DNA from: Persicitalea jodogahamensis
GTDB taxonomy: Bacteria; Bacteroidota; Bacteroidia; Cytophagales; Spirosomataceae
Assembly (NCBI RefSeq): GCF_014651615.1
Contig: NZ_BMXF01000001.1
Location: forward strand, 963,731-1,027,730
Length of the DNA: 64,000 nt
Reading direction: 5' to 3'
Shown: positions 42,948 through 52,499 of the stretch, in pieces
Numbering within the stretch: the first letter of the stretch is position 1
Layout of the letters: every line of letters begins with the position of its first letter
Program-made: the position numbers and the translations under genes
Notes under the pieces: generated by a model
The model's input: only the letters and a program-made list of their open reading frames with translations
The model's database searches: none
Told to the model about the DNA's origin: nothing

Positions 42948-44363
42948 TCATTTCTCCCAATTATCTGTTCGAAAAGAGGAGGCGGGAAGCCCCTCCACAT
43001 TATACAGAGAGCCAACTACCCAATCCTTAAACGCGTAGCGTGCGGCCACCGGATTCTGTACCTGAGGGCTGGAAACGACGACCCCCTGCGCATTGATTTC
43101 GGCCTGTGCGGGATAAAAGATTCTGTCATCACCCGCTACCTCAAAGTCCGTCAACTCTTTGCCGAAGGTGCTGAGCCCATTTGGGGCGAATGAAAAGGTC
43201 AGTTGGATCTTGCTCCCGTCAACCTGCATACCCTCGTACACCGGGCCCGAATGAGCCAGCCCTTCCCAGCCGTATGTTTTTGCCAGCGCCAGGTAGGCCA
43301 ACCGCTTGCTGATTTCCGATTTGTTAGGCGGATGGATATAATTTTCTTCTCCCACATCCAGCGCCACCGCCATGCCTACCTCGGGTACTTGCTGCATCAC
43401 CCGCAACTGAGCCTCTCGCAGATACGGCGAATTATTCAGATTCTCGGGGTATTTGTAAGGAGCCAGCTGCACATAATAGAAAGGGGAATTTCCCTGACCC
43501 CAGCGGGCGCGCCAGTCGGTAATCATAACGTTCATCAAGCTATCGTAGCGCGCGTAAGAATTTCTATTGGCCTCGCCCTGGTACCATAAAAAGCCCCTGA
43601 TTCCGTAGGATAGTAAAGGGTGTATCATCCCATTATACAGCGAGGCCGGATTCCGGGGAAGTACCTGTGTGGTGTCGCTGGGCGGGATTACTTTGGCGTG
43701 AGGAAAAGCCTTCAACCCTTCCTCGCTGATCCAGGCTTCGATCGGGGTCCCTCCCCAGGAAGAATGGATAATGCCGATGGGGACGTGAAGGCTTCGCTCT
43801 AAAATGGTTCCAAACTCAAAACCAATGGCGCTGAAAGCCCGGGCACTTTTTGGAGAAGATACCTCCCACTTTCCAACGCAGTCTTCCTGCGTGGTACGGG
43901 TGGCGGCTCTACGCACCGAAAAAAGATGAATGTTGGGGTTATTTGCAAGCAGCAGTTCCGCGTTGGAGTCTTTGATGGGTTGGTTCTTGTAGCCAATCAT
44001 GGGCATGCTCATGTTCGACTGCCCGGAACAAACCCATACTTCGCCCACCAGAATGTTATTCAGAACCAGGCTCTCTCCGTCGCTTAGGGTTATGGTGAAT
44101 GGGCCACCGGCAGCCGGAGTTGACACCTTGAGCCGCCAGGACCCGTCGGCGGAAGACTGTGCGGTGTATTTTTTATTATTCCATGAAGGTGTTACCGCTA
44201 CGGTAGTTTGAGCTTTTGCCTTTCCCCAAATCGAAACTTCGGCCTTCTGCTGCAGCACCATGTTGTCGCCAACCAGAGATGGCAAGGTGATTTTGCCAAA
44301 ACCTGATTGAGCCTGGGCCACACAAAGTAGAAAAAAGAGAAATGCTTTAACGCGAATGTTCAT
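42948..44363 (-). CDS. Sialate O-acetylesterase
   Basis: Secreted SGNH esterase of 471 residues that removes O-acetyl groups from sialic acid or related sugars. Signal peptide LFFLLCVAQAQSGFGK; the N-terminal beta domain has LPSLVGDNMVLQQKAEVSIWGKA, a pattern typical of the family. The nucleophile lies in GEVWVCSGQSNMSMPM (Ser near 113), with SSWGGTPIEAW and FLWYQGEANR as further blocks. It is the second such esterase in the window (the other at 1290) and the better match. There are no sialic-acid catabolism genes nearby; a plant-polysaccharide substrate is possible. Confidence 0.9.
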   Translation of the reverse strand: MNIRVKAFLFFLLCVAQAQSGFGKITLPSLVGDNMVLQQKAEVSIWGKAKAQTTVAVTPSWNNKKYTAQSSADGSWRLKVSTPAAGGPFTITLSDGESLVLNNILVGEVWVCSGQSNMSMPMIGYKNQPIKDSNAELLLANNPNIHLFSVRRAATRTTQEDCVGKWEVSSPKSARAFSAIGFEFGTILERSLHVPIGIIHSSWGGTPIEAWISEEGLKAFPHAKVIPPSDTTQVLPRNPASLYNGMIHPLLSYGIRGFLWYQGEANRNSYARYDSLMNVMITDWRARWGQGNSPFYYVQLAPYKYPENLNNSPYLREAQLRVMQQVPEVGMAVALDVGEENYIHPPNKSEISKRLAYLALAKTYGWEGLAHSGPVYEGMQVDGSKIQLTFSFAPNGLSTFGKELTDFEVAGDDRIFYPAQAEINAQGVVVSSPQVQNPVAARYAFKDWVVGSLYNVEGLPASSFRTDNWEK

Positions 44364-44414
44364 AATTGAAATTGTAGGAAAGTTCGTTGCTTAAAGTCGA
44401 AGCGATATCATTAG

Positions 44415-44588
44415 TTACTCATTGTTCAGGTACGGGAAGTGGGCCAAAGCTGCTGAAACGTGTTTATTGGATGCAACATCCCAAATGCTAAGCCCATGAT
44501 TTCTATCCGTCAAACCAGCCAAAGGAAGGTAATTGAGACTAGCAGTTTCGAAACTGAAATTTCCATCCCCGAATGTAGTTTTATCCGT
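44415..44588 (-). pseudogene. 3' gene remnant upstream of the sialate esterase
   Basis: A 57-codon frame with no start codon and protein-like content (TTFGDGNFSFETASLNYL ... GLTDRNHGLSIWDVASNKH ... AHFPYLNNE), ending TAA at 44415. The SIWDV segment suggests a beta-propeller or WD-like tail. A stop codon precedes it at 44589-44591. The remaining intergenic DNA (44589-44723) shows nothing else I can support. Confidence 0.35.
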
Positions 44589-44723
44589 TTAATTTGAGGA
44601 AGGTTGAAAAGCTTTTGAGTAAATAAGGCTTACTCCTAATCTTATGCACTTAGTCTACCTTTTCTTAGAAGTCTGCAGAATCATTGCCTAGCTTATCTTA
44701 AACAAGAACTACAACAATTTTTC

Positions 44724-45656
44724 ATGATGAAAATAATCCGATTGACTAATATCAAAACCCCTAATGCTTTCATTTTAAGTGTTTTGATTATATTTGTTGT
44801 CGCGGTAATAGCGGGAGGTTGTTCATCGAGTAGTTCGTCAGGCAATAAGTCCGCTGCCACTAATGGTAAAAAGCCGCTTGTGGTCTTCGTAGCGGGCGAC
44901 CATGAGTACAGCGGTGAGTCCACGCTTCCTATTCTGGCGGCAGAACTGGAAAAAAATTACGGGATACGTACGAAAGTCATCAAGGCGTACCCTAACCAGA
45001 ACAGTGAAGAGAATATCCCCGGTCTTGAAGCCCTGCGAGAGGCTGACCTGGCCGTTTTCTTTCTCCGTTGGCGGAGGCTGCCCGAGGAGCAGTTGGTGTA
45101 CATCGACGAGTACCTGAAATCAGGCAAGCCGGTTATGGGCTTCCGGACCAGTTCGCACGCTTTCAACTACCCCAAGGGCCACGCGCTTGAAGCCTGGAAC
45201 GCATTTGGCGAACGCGCATTCGGTACGCCACCCGGCTGGGGCGGTGCTGCCAGGCACACGCACTACGGTCACGAAAGTACCACTGATGTGAGAATCGTAC
45301 CGGAAGCGGCCAAACATCCCATACTCACGGGTGTCAATCCCGAATTTCACGTATCATCCTGGCTTTACACGGTGTTGCCTGATTTCCCGAAAAAAGGGGC
45401 GGAGTGGCTGCTGATGGGTAAGTCGGTTAATCCGAATTCTAAGAATGCCGTCGATCAGCCTGTCGCCTGGACGTGGACCAATCCCGCCGGGGCACGGGTG
45501 TTCTTCACTACCATCGGTCACCCTGAAGATTTTCAGGTAGAATCCTTCCAGCGGTTGGTTGTCAATGCCATTCACTGGGAGCTGGGTAAGCCTGTTCCAA
45601 AGACCTGGAAAGGCAAAATGGACATCAATGTACCTTACCGGGGAATCGTAAATTGA
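44724..45656 (+). CDS. ThuA-like domain lipoprotein
   Basis: Lipoprotein of 310 residues: transmembrane signal with lipobox (VVAVIAGGC, Cys about 33) and a Ser-rich spacer. The ThuA-like glutamine-amidotransferase-fold domain (about 50-290) starts KPLVVFVAGDHEYSG and includes ADLAVFFLRWRRL, GKPVMGFRTSSHAF and a late AWTWTNPAGARVFFTTIGHPEDFQ. ThuA domains are linked to trehalose and other disaccharide utilisation through keto-sugar chemistry; the exact reaction of this family member is unknown. A 17-bp palindrome terminator follows. Confidence 0.87.
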   Translation: MMKIIRLTNIKTPNAFILSVLIIFVVAVIAGGCSSSSSSGNKSAATNGKKPLVVFVAGDHEYSGESTLPILAAELEKNYGIRTKVIKAYPNQNSEENIPGLEALREADLAVFFLRWRRLPEEQLVYIDEYLKSGKPVMGFRTSSHAFNYPKGHALEAWNAFGERAFGTPPGWGGAARHTHYGHESTTDVRIVPEAAKHPILTGVNPEFHVSSWLYTVLPDFPKKGAEWLLMGKSVNPNSKNAVDQPVAWTWTNPAGARVFFTTIGHPEDFQVESFQRLVVNAIHWELGKPVPKTWKGKMDINVPYRGIVN

Positions 45657-45681
45657 GGGATTGTGAAGTTCCAAAAGAGGT

Positions 45682-45722
45682 ATCGATATTTTAATTAATT
45701 GTCGGTTAATTAAAATATCGAT
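45682..45722. terminator. Perfect 17-bp palindrome, probable terminator
   Basis: ATCGATATTTTAATTAA (45682-45698) and its exact complement (45706-45722) flank a 7-nt loop. It is AT-rich, unlike the other terminators here. The stop codon of a small minus-strand frame lies within it. Nothing further is seen in 45860-46284 other than AT-rich DNA before the adaptor gene. Confidence 0.6.
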
Positions 45723-45859
45723 GCGACGTGATTGACAATCACCCGGCGATTCCAAACTACTGAAAATTCGACCTTGGGGAAAAGGCTCTCTCCATCGATG
45801 ATAGTGGCATCAGATACGTCGTATCCGGCTAGGTGCTGATCGCGCTTTATCCGGAACAT
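45710..45859 (-). CDS. Small reading frame of 49 residues, possible remnant
   Basis: ATG to TAA, with a stop directly upstream. The product (MFRIKRDQHLAGYDVSDA ... FPKVEFSVVWNRRVIVNHVASIF) has a natural amino-acid mix but matches no family I recognise. Its stop codon sits in the right arm of the palindrome at 45682-45722, as would a 3' gene end preserved with its terminator. Confidence 0.3.
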   Translation of the reverse strand: MFRIKRDQHLAGYDVSDATIIDGESLFPKVEFSVVWNRRVIVNHVASIF

Positions 45860-46284
45860 GAAGATGGTGTTTTAGTTTTTTCGTTCGGGTAGTGTGCCGG
45901 CATCCAGGGCTGAGTTAGGGGCCGCTGCGGTTTTGCGTTTCGACGACGATCCAAATCGGATTGCTGATGTATTACCAGGCGACAATTCTTTCTCCTTACC
46001 ATATGTGTATAAGTACGATCAGAGGCTTTCAATACGCGCAGTAATAATAATTGGATTTTTCCAATATAATAAAATAAGATTTTGTTTTATTCCCCGAAAG
46101 ATTTCCTATTTTCTGCCGCCTTTTTTAAATTAGTCATTCCGCTGAACATTCCGACGGAATGATTTTTTTGTTTTCATTTCATACACCTCCAAACAAACAA
46201 GCCATAAATCAACTTTCTCAGGACCGACCAAACACGGCCGAAAGAAATTTTTGTAACCCTTTCGGTAAAATTCGACTCCCCACT

Positions 46285-47397
46285 ATGAAGCAGTTACTCA
46301 CCTATTTCATGACCTTGCTTGTGCTTGCGGGCTGCACCGCCGAAAGCAAGGAAGACTCCAGCAAACGGTCGACCCGAACCACAGTGCAGGAGTTGCCCGT
46401 ACTTCGGCTTAAAGAACAGACCACTGACCTGCAACGCGAATATGTGGGGCAAATCAACGCCAACCGCAATGTGGAGATTTACGCCCGGGTGAAAGGGTAC
46501 CTGGAGCAGATTTACGTTGATGAAGGTGAGGGGGTGAAAAAAGGCCAAACGCTATTCCGGATTAATGATGAAGAGTACAAAGTAGAAAGTGCAAAAGCCA
46601 AAGCGATGTTGCAAAGTGCGATTGCCGAAGCTAAAGCGGCCGAGCTGGAAGTGAGCCGCCTGAAATTGCTGGTGGACAAGAAGATTATTTCCAAAATCGA
46701 GTGGGAAGTGGCGGAGGCAAATCTGCTCGCCGCCCGCGCTAAAATCGAGCAGGCCAACGCCGCGCAGACCAACGCTGACATTCACCTCGCCCGTACCCGC
46801 ATCCGGGCGCCGTTCGGTGGAGCCATCAACCGAATTCCCTACAAACCGGGAAGCTTGATCGACGAAGGTACCCAGCTCACCACACTTTCGGACACAAGGA
46901 ATGTCTACGTGTACTTTAAAGTATCCGAAAACGAGTACCTGGAATTTATCAAAGCCCAGCGCGACAACATCGGCGGCAACGGCGGTGTTGTTCGCCTTGA
47001 ACTGGCGGATGGCTCACTTTTTCCCGAGAAGGGACAAATACAGACCATGGAGGGCGAGTTCGACGAAAGTACGGGTTCCATCGCCTTTCGGGCGCAATTT
47101 CCCAATCCCGGCGGTCTGTTGAAACACGGATCTTCTGGTAACATTCTGCTTACCAATACCGTGAGCGATGCGATTCTGGTACCTCAGAAAGCGGTGTTCG
47201 AGATTCAGGACAAAAGCTACGTGTACGTTGTGGATAGCACCAATCAGGTGAATATGAAAAGCTTCGTCCCCAAGTCGCGCTTTGACGATTATTATGTAGT
47301 GCGCTCGGGCCTGAAGGAAGGCGACCGCATCGTGTATGAGGGAATCCAATCCTTGAAAGATGGGGCCAAGATCAAGCCAAAACCTGCCTCACTTTAA
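46285..47397 (+). CDS. RND efflux periplasmic adaptor (membrane fusion protein)
   Basis: Lipoprotein of 370 residues linking pump and outer-membrane channel. Lipobox LLVLAGC (Cys about 16). The order is a lipoyl-like half (NVEIYARVKGYLEQIYVDEGEGVKKGQTLFRI), a helical hairpin (about 95-170, Ala/Lys/Glu-rich), the second lipoyl half (ARTRIRAPFGGAINRI), a beta-barrel domain, and the membrane-proximal domain (AVFEIQDKSYVYVVD). The ATG at 46285 starts the signal; the open frame reaches back to 46159 without coding character. First gene of a three-gene operon with the AcrB-like pump and the outer-membrane factor. Confidence 0.93.
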   Translation: MKQLLTYFMTLLVLAGCTAESKEDSSKRSTRTTVQELPVLRLKEQTTDLQREYVGQINANRNVEIYARVKGYLEQIYVDEGEGVKKGQTLFRINDEEYKVESAKAKAMLQSAIAEAKAAELEVSRLKLLVDKKIISKIEWEVAEANLLAARAKIEQANAAQTNADIHLARTRIRAPFGGAINRIPYKPGSLIDEGTQLTTLSDTRNVYVYFKVSENEYLEFIKAQRDNIGGNGGVVRLELADGSLFPEKGQIQTMEGEFDESTGSIAFRAQFPNPGGLLKHGSSGNILLTNTVSDAILVPQKAVFEIQDKSYVYVVDSTNQVNMKSFVPKSRFDDYYVVRSGLKEGDRIVYEGIQSLKDGAKIKPKPASL

Positions 47398-47460
47398 ACT
47401 GCAGAAAAGATAATCGACAACGGACAATTGCCTGAACGGTATTACTTAGTCTTCCCCTAA

Positions 47461-50400
47461 ATGTTTGACATTTTCATTAAGCGGCCTGTATTGTCGCTGG
47501 TTATTTCACTGGTCATCACTCTATTAGGCGGATTGGCCCTGATTGGTCTGCCTATCACTCAGTTTCCCGAAATTGTACCCCCTTCCGTTACGGTAACGAC
47601 CAACTACGTGGGAGCCAATGCGGAGGTGTGTACCAAAGCCGTAGCCACGCCGCTGGAGCGGGCCATCAATGGCGTGCCGGGCATGACCTACATGACGTCT
47701 GTGTCTACCAACAGCGGCATGACGCTCATTACGGTCTTCTTCCAGGTCGGTACCGACCCTGATTTGGCGGCGGTGAACGTACAGAACCGCGTGCAGGCCG
47801 TCATCGACGAATTACCCGAAGAGGTTATCAAAGCGGGTGTCATCACTGAAAAGGAAGTGAATTCCATGCTTCTGTACCTCGATGTGTACAGCACCGACTC
47901 CACGGTAGGCGAAAAGTTCGTCTATAACTTCGCCGATATCAATGTGTTGGCCGAACTGAAGCGCATCGACGGCGTAGGCTTTGCGGAGATCATGGGCCAC
48001 CGCGATTATTCAATGCGGGTATGGCTCAAACCCGAGCGGATGGTCAGCTACAAGGTATCCACCGATGAAGTGATCGAGGCCATCCGCGCCCAGAACGTGG
48101 AGGCAGCGCCGGGAAAATCGGGTGTGGGTTCGGGCAAGATTGCACCACCTTTGCAGTACGTGTTGCGCTACACGGGCAAGATGTTCGAGCCGGAACAATA
48201 CGAAAACATTGTGATCAGGGCTGAGAGCGACGGCTCGATGCTGAAACTACGCGACGTAGCCGACATAGAGTTCGGCTCGCTCGACTACGATATGGCCTCC
48301 AAGTCCGATGGTCGTCCCTCGGCTTCCATCATGCTCAAGCAACGGCCCGGTTCCAACGCCCGTGAGGTGATCGCCAACGTGAAGGCACGCGTGGCCGAGC
48401 TGGAGGAAGAAACCTTTCCGCCCGGCATGACCTACACGGTATCTTACGATGTGTCCCGCTTTCTGGATGCTTCTATCCATGAGGTAGTCAGGACGCTGTT
48501 TGAAGCATTCATTCTGGTTTTTCTCATTGTTTATTTGTTTTTGCAGGATTTTCGCTCCACGCTTATTCCGGCGCTGGCCGTTCCGGTGGCGCTGATCGGG
48601 ACATTCGCGTTCATGCAGTTGCTGGGTTTTTCTATCAACCTGTTGACGCTTTTTGCCTTGGTGCTGGCCATTGGTATTGTGGTGGATAATGCCATTGTGG
48701 TGGTGGAGGCGGTCCATGCCAAGATGGCCGAAAAGCACATGGGACCGCGCGAAGCGACTTTCGCCGCCATGAAGGAAATCAGCGGTGCCATTGTGGCCAT
48801 CACGCTGGTGATGTCGGCGGTGTTTGTCCCGGTAGCGTTCATGTCGGGCCCGGTGGGTGTTTTTTACCGTCAGTTCTCGCTGACGCTGGCCATCTCCATC
48901 GTTATTTCGGGTATCAATGCCCTCACGCTAACACCCGCCCTGTGCGCCATTTTGCTCAAAGACACCCACGGCGAAAAAAAGAAGAAGAATGCGCTGGACA
49001 AGTTTTTTGCGGGTTTCAACCGCGGCTACGATGCCGTCTCCAACCGGTACAAAGGCTTGATCGGTGCCATTGCGGGCCGACGGGTAGTTACGATTGCGCT
49101 ATTGCTGGCTTTCATCGCGGGTACGGTAGGGATCAGTACTATTCTCCCCTCCGGCTTCATACCCACCGAGGATCAGGGGGTACTTTATGTCAACGTCACC
49201 ACGCCCGCCGGGGCTACCATCGAGCGTACCGAGGCTGTGCTGGACGCAGTGCAGGAAGCCGCCGCCAATATCGAAGAGGTCGAGTCGGTTTCGACGCTGT
49301 CGGGTTACAGTTTGCTGACTGAGTCCGACGGGGCATCCTACGGTATGGGTATGATTAATCTTAAACCCTGGGACGACCGAAGCTTGTCGGTGGACGGGCT
49401 CATCGACCGGATGAAGGAGGAAACCAAGGAAATCTACGACGCCAACATTGAGTTTTTTCCGCCGCCCGCCGTACCGGGTTTCGGTAATTCCAGCGGATTC
49501 GAACTGCGCTTGCTGGACAAAACGGGGAGCGGTAACTTTCAGCAAACCGCGGAGGTGGCCAATGAATTTATCGCCAACCTGCGAGAGGCCCCGGCGATCA
49601 ACGGTGCCTTTACCAACTTCGACGCCAACTTCCCGCAGTACCTCATTCATGTAGACCAGGACGTAGCCGCCAAGAAAGGCGTGACGGTCGAGGATGCCAT
49701 GAGTACGCTGCAAACGCTTATTGGTAGTTATTACACTTCTAACTTCATCCGTTTCGGGCAGATGTACAAGGTTATGGTGCAGGCCCACCCACGCTACCGT
49801 ACCGATCCCGAGGATATTCTGAACATGTTCGTCAAAAACGATCAGGGCGAGATGGTTTCTTACTCTACCTTCATCCGCCTTGAGCGGGTGTATGGCCCTG
49901 AGCAGTTGACGCGCTACAATATGTTCACATCCGCCATGATCAGCGGCGAACCCTCGCCCGGTTTCAGTAGTGGCGACGCTATCCGGGCCGTGGAGGAAAT
50001 TGCCGCCAAAACACTACCCAAGGGTTTCTCATACGAGTGGTCGGGCATGACGCGGGAAGAGATCGCTTCGGGCGATCAGGCTATTTACATTTTTATCGTG
50101 TGCCTGGTCTTTGTGTACTTGTTGCTGGCAGCGCAGTACGAGAGCTTTTTGCTACCGTTACCGGTACTTCTTTCGCTGCCTACGGGCATTTTTGGCGCAT
50201 TCCTTTCACTGAAATTGCTGGGATTGGAGAATAACATCTACGCCCAGGTTTCGCTGGTAATGCTGATTGGTCTTTTGGGAAAAAATGCCATTCTGATCGT
50301 CGAGTACGCCATCTTGCGTCAGAAAGAAGGCCTTTCGGTGCTGGCAGCGGTGCAGGAAGGGGCCACCGAGCGACTTCGACCCATTCTGATGACCTCCTTT

Positions 50401-50625
50401 GCCTTTATCGCGGGGCTGATTCCACTCACGATCGCCACCGGAGCGGGAGCTCTGGGCAACCGTTCCATCGGTACCGCAGCAGCGGGCGGCATGTTCATCG
50501 GGACCCTTTTCGGGGTAATTCTGATTCCGGGCTTGTACTTCCTGTTTGCCAGTTTGGGCGAAAAGAAAAAAGACAAGCCCGTTACCGAGAAGGCCGAACC
50601 AGCCGTGGAGGAAAGTTTTAGTTAG
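47461..50625 (+). CDS. RND efflux transporter, AcrB/HAE1 type
   Basis: Proton-driven inner-membrane exporter of drugs or other hydrophobic compounds; 1054 residues, the usual size. The N-terminus FDIFIKRPVLSLVISLVITLLGGLALIGLPITQFPEI is typical. Twelve membrane helices are implied by hydrophobic blocks around 340-560 and 870-1035. TM4 has GIVVDNAIVVVEAVHAK: AcrB has two Asp here, the second is Asn. TM10 has the conserved Lys in GLLGKNAILIVEYA. The tail is Lys/Glu rich. It lies 63 bp after the adaptor and 19 bp before the outer-membrane factor. Confidence 0.96.
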   Translation: MFDIFIKRPVLSLVISLVITLLGGLALIGLPITQFPEIVPPSVTVTTNYVGANAEVCTKAVATPLERAINGVPGMTYMTSVSTNSGMTLITVFFQVGTDPDLAAVNVQNRVQAVIDELPEEVIKAGVITEKEVNSMLLYLDVYSTDSTVGEKFVYNFADINVLAELKRIDGVGFAEIMGHRDYSMRVWLKPERMVSYKVSTDEVIEAIRAQNVEAAPGKSGVGSGKIAPPLQYVLRYTGKMFEPEQYENIVIRAESDGSMLKLRDVADIEFGSLDYDMASKSDGRPSASIMLKQRPGSNAREVIANVKARVAELEEETFPPGMTYTVSYDVSRFLDASIHEVVRTLFEAFILVFLIVYLFLQDFRSTLIPALAVPVALIGTFAFMQLLGFSINLLTLFALVLAIGIVVDNAIVVVEAVHAKMAEKHMGPREATFAAMKEISGAIVAITLVMSAVFVPVAFMSGPVGVFYRQFSLTLAISIVISGINALTLTPALCAILLKDTHGEKKKKNALDKFFAGFNRGYDAVSNRYKGLIGAIAGRRVVTIALLLAFIAGTVGISTILPSGFIPTEDQGVLYVNVTTPAGATIERTEAVLDAVQEAAANIEEVESVSTLSGYSLLTESDGASYGMGMINLKPWDDRSLSVDGLIDRMKEETKEIYDANIEFFPPPAVPGFGNSSGFELRLLDKTGSGNFQQTAEVANEFIANLREAPAINGAFTNFDANFPQYLIHVDQDVAAKKGVTVEDAMSTLQTLIGSYYTSNFIRFGQMYKVMVQAHPRYRTDPEDILNMFVKNDQGEMVSYSTFIRLERVYGPEQLTRYNMFTSAMISGEPSPGFSSGDAIRAVEEIAAKTLPKGFSYEWSGMTREEIASGDQAIYIFIVCLVFVYLLLAAQYESFLLPLPVLLSLPTGIFGAFLSLKLLGLENNIYAQVSLVMLIGLLGKNAILIVEYAILRQKEGLSVLAAVQEGATERLRPILMTSFAFIAGLIPLTIATGAGALGNRSIGTAAAGGMFIGTLFGVILIPGLYFLFASLGEKKKDKPVTEKAEPAVEESFS

Positions 50626-50644
50626 TGAAAATTGAAAGTAGATA

Positions 50645-52093
50645 ATGCGCTTCCTATTCAAGTTTTTGTATAAAAAGGTACTTTTTGCTATTGCGCTCCT
50701 GACCCTCTACGGCTGCAAACTCATGACGCCGCTACCGGAGAAAAAGCCCTTGCAGACGCCCCGAACTTTCCTCGAAAGAATGGACAGCGCCAGCATAGGC
50801 AATATGCAAATCAGCACCTTCTTCACCGATACCAATCTGGTGGCTTTGATCGATACCGCCCTACAGCGCAACCAGGACATTGCCATGGCTTTCCAGCGCA
50901 TCGAACTGGCCCGGGCCGACCTGTGGGATCGCGAGGCCGCCCTGTTGCCGAGCGTCAGTGCCGAGGCATCGGGGGGGATTCGGCGCTACGGTGAATATAC
51001 CCAGGAAGGGGTGGGTAACTACGACACCAATTTCTCCGACAACATCAATCCCGATCAGCGCATGACCAACCCATTGCCGGAGTATTTTCTGGGGGCAAGA
51101 AGTAGTTGGGAGGTCGATATCTGGGGGAAACTACGTACCCGCCGCAAGTCCGCACTACTGCGATTTATGGCGTCGGAAAAAGCGCGTCAACTTGTGGTAA
51201 CCAATATTGTAGCTGAAATCGCCCGGCTCTACTATGAGCTGCTGACACTGGATAATGAGTTGGAAATTATCGAACGAAACCGATTATTACAAAAAGAAGC
51301 AGTTGAGACCATTGTTATCCAAAAAGAAGCCGGCCGGGCTAATGAACTAGCGGTGCGACAGTTCACAGCTCAGTTGTTCAATACCCAGACGCGGGCCATT
51401 CGGATCGAGCAGCAAATCATGGAGGACGAAAACCGGATTAACTTGCTGCTGGGACGCTTTACGCAACCCATCAAGCGTGGCGCGCCTATTCTGGAACAGG
51501 AATGGCCCGACAAGATTGGCGTGGGCATTCCCGCCCAGATGCTGCGCCGCCGTCCCGATGTACAGCAGGCCGAACTGGAACTCCGTGCCTACGAAGCCGA
51601 CCTCCAATCCGCCCGATTGGCGTTTTTGCCTTCACTTACCATCACCCCTTATGTAGGTTTCAATGCGTTTCGTAGCTCAGTTCTGTTCAATCCGGCTTCG
51701 CTGGCTTTCGGGCTGGTTGGTGGCCTGACTGCCCCCATCATTAACCGGAAACCCCTTAAAGCGGGGCAGAGGAGAGCGCAGGCACAGGCCACCGAAGCGC
51801 TTTATAATTACAATAAAACCGTTCTGACCGCCTATCAGGAAACGGCTCTAAACCTGCGAACGCTGGATAATATGCAGAAAATCGCGCTGCTGAAAGAAAT
51901 TGAAACCACCGCATTGCAGCAAGGGGTGTCCATCTCCAACGATTTGTTTCTGGCGGGCTACGCTACTTACTTGGAAGTCATTACAGCCCAAAAATCAGTA
52001 CTGGAGGCAGAACTTGAAAGGACTACTATTCAACAGCGCAGGTTTCAGGCACTGGTAAGTTTGTACCGCTCCCTGGGCGGCGGCTGGGAGTAG
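50645..52093 (+). CDS. Outer-membrane efflux channel, TolC/NodT family lipoprotein
   Basis: Third part of the tripartite pump; 482 residues. A lipobox (LLTLYGC, Cys about 24) marks the NodT/OprM type. Two repeated OEP domains show the family pattern: LVALIDTALQRNQDIAMAFQRIELARADL, SWEVDIWGKLRTRRKSA, RRRPDVQQAELELRAYEADLQSARLAFLPSLT, then TLDNMQKIAL and GYATYLEVITAQKSVLEAELERT in the second half. Transcription would run on into the decayed TetR gene on the opposite strand. Confidence 0.94.
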   Translation: MRFLFKFLYKKVLFAIALLTLYGCKLMTPLPEKKPLQTPRTFLERMDSASIGNMQISTFFTDTNLVALIDTALQRNQDIAMAFQRIELARADLWDREAALLPSVSAEASGGIRRYGEYTQEGVGNYDTNFSDNINPDQRMTNPLPEYFLGARSSWEVDIWGKLRTRRKSALLRFMASEKARQLVVTNIVAEIARLYYELLTLDNELEIIERNRLLQKEAVETIVIQKEAGRANELAVRQFTAQLFNTQTRAIRIEQQIMEDENRINLLLGRFTQPIKRGAPILEQEWPDKIGVGIPAQMLRRRPDVQQAELELRAYEADLQSARLAFLPSLTITPYVGFNAFRSSVLFNPASLAFGLVGGLTAPIINRKPLKAGQRRAQAQATEALYNYNKTVLTAYQETALNLRTLDNMQKIALLKEIETTALQQGVSISNDLFLAGYATYLEVITAQKSVLEAELERTTIQQRRFQALVSLYRSLGGGWE

Positions 52094-52121
52094 CCTGGCC
52101 GGAAAACAGGGATCGGTGCAC

Positions 52122-52499
52122 CTAAACCAACACCCGCATACCACTGATAGTACATTGCACGAAGTCTGCCAGGTTTTCGGCTGAGTCGGCGGTACTGATT
52201 TCGCCCTCGGTTTGTGCTGCACGGATGATGTCAGTCAACATGACAGATCATGTGCCTACTCTTCTGGCGGTGGAAGGATTACCTGGCCATCGCTTCCTTC
52301 AGCACGTGGCACGTTTTCTCCCTATGACTTTACTGGACTTTATGATACAACTGGTGCTTGAATCTTAAAGGCTTGCCCAATTGATTCCCATACTATCGAC
52401 CAGGTCTTGCATGGAGGTAGTAGCATAGCCCTTCTCCAAGAAGGGGTGAATTGCTTTTTCAAGTACCTATTCTTCGGTGAATGCTTTGGGACGTGCCAT
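52122..52499 (-). pseudogene. Decayed TetR/AcrR family repressor beside the RND operon
   Basis: Minus-strand remains of a TetR-type gene. The start is MARPKAFTEE, where codon 11 is TAG (the family commonly has Gln there); then VLEKAIHPFLEKGYATTSMQDLVDSMGINWASL, a clear HTH. After a second stop and a small deletion KHQLYHKV continues in another frame. The C-terminal piece LTDIIRAAQTEGEISTADSAENLADFVQC then MRVLV ends at TAG 52122. At 378 bp it is about two thirds of a normal gene. It is adjacent and convergent to the efflux operon. Confidence 0.8.

Noticed and set aside
49099-49788. A 229-codon frame antisense to the RND pump
   Set aside because: It covers conserved pump sequence, with no start context and no family match.
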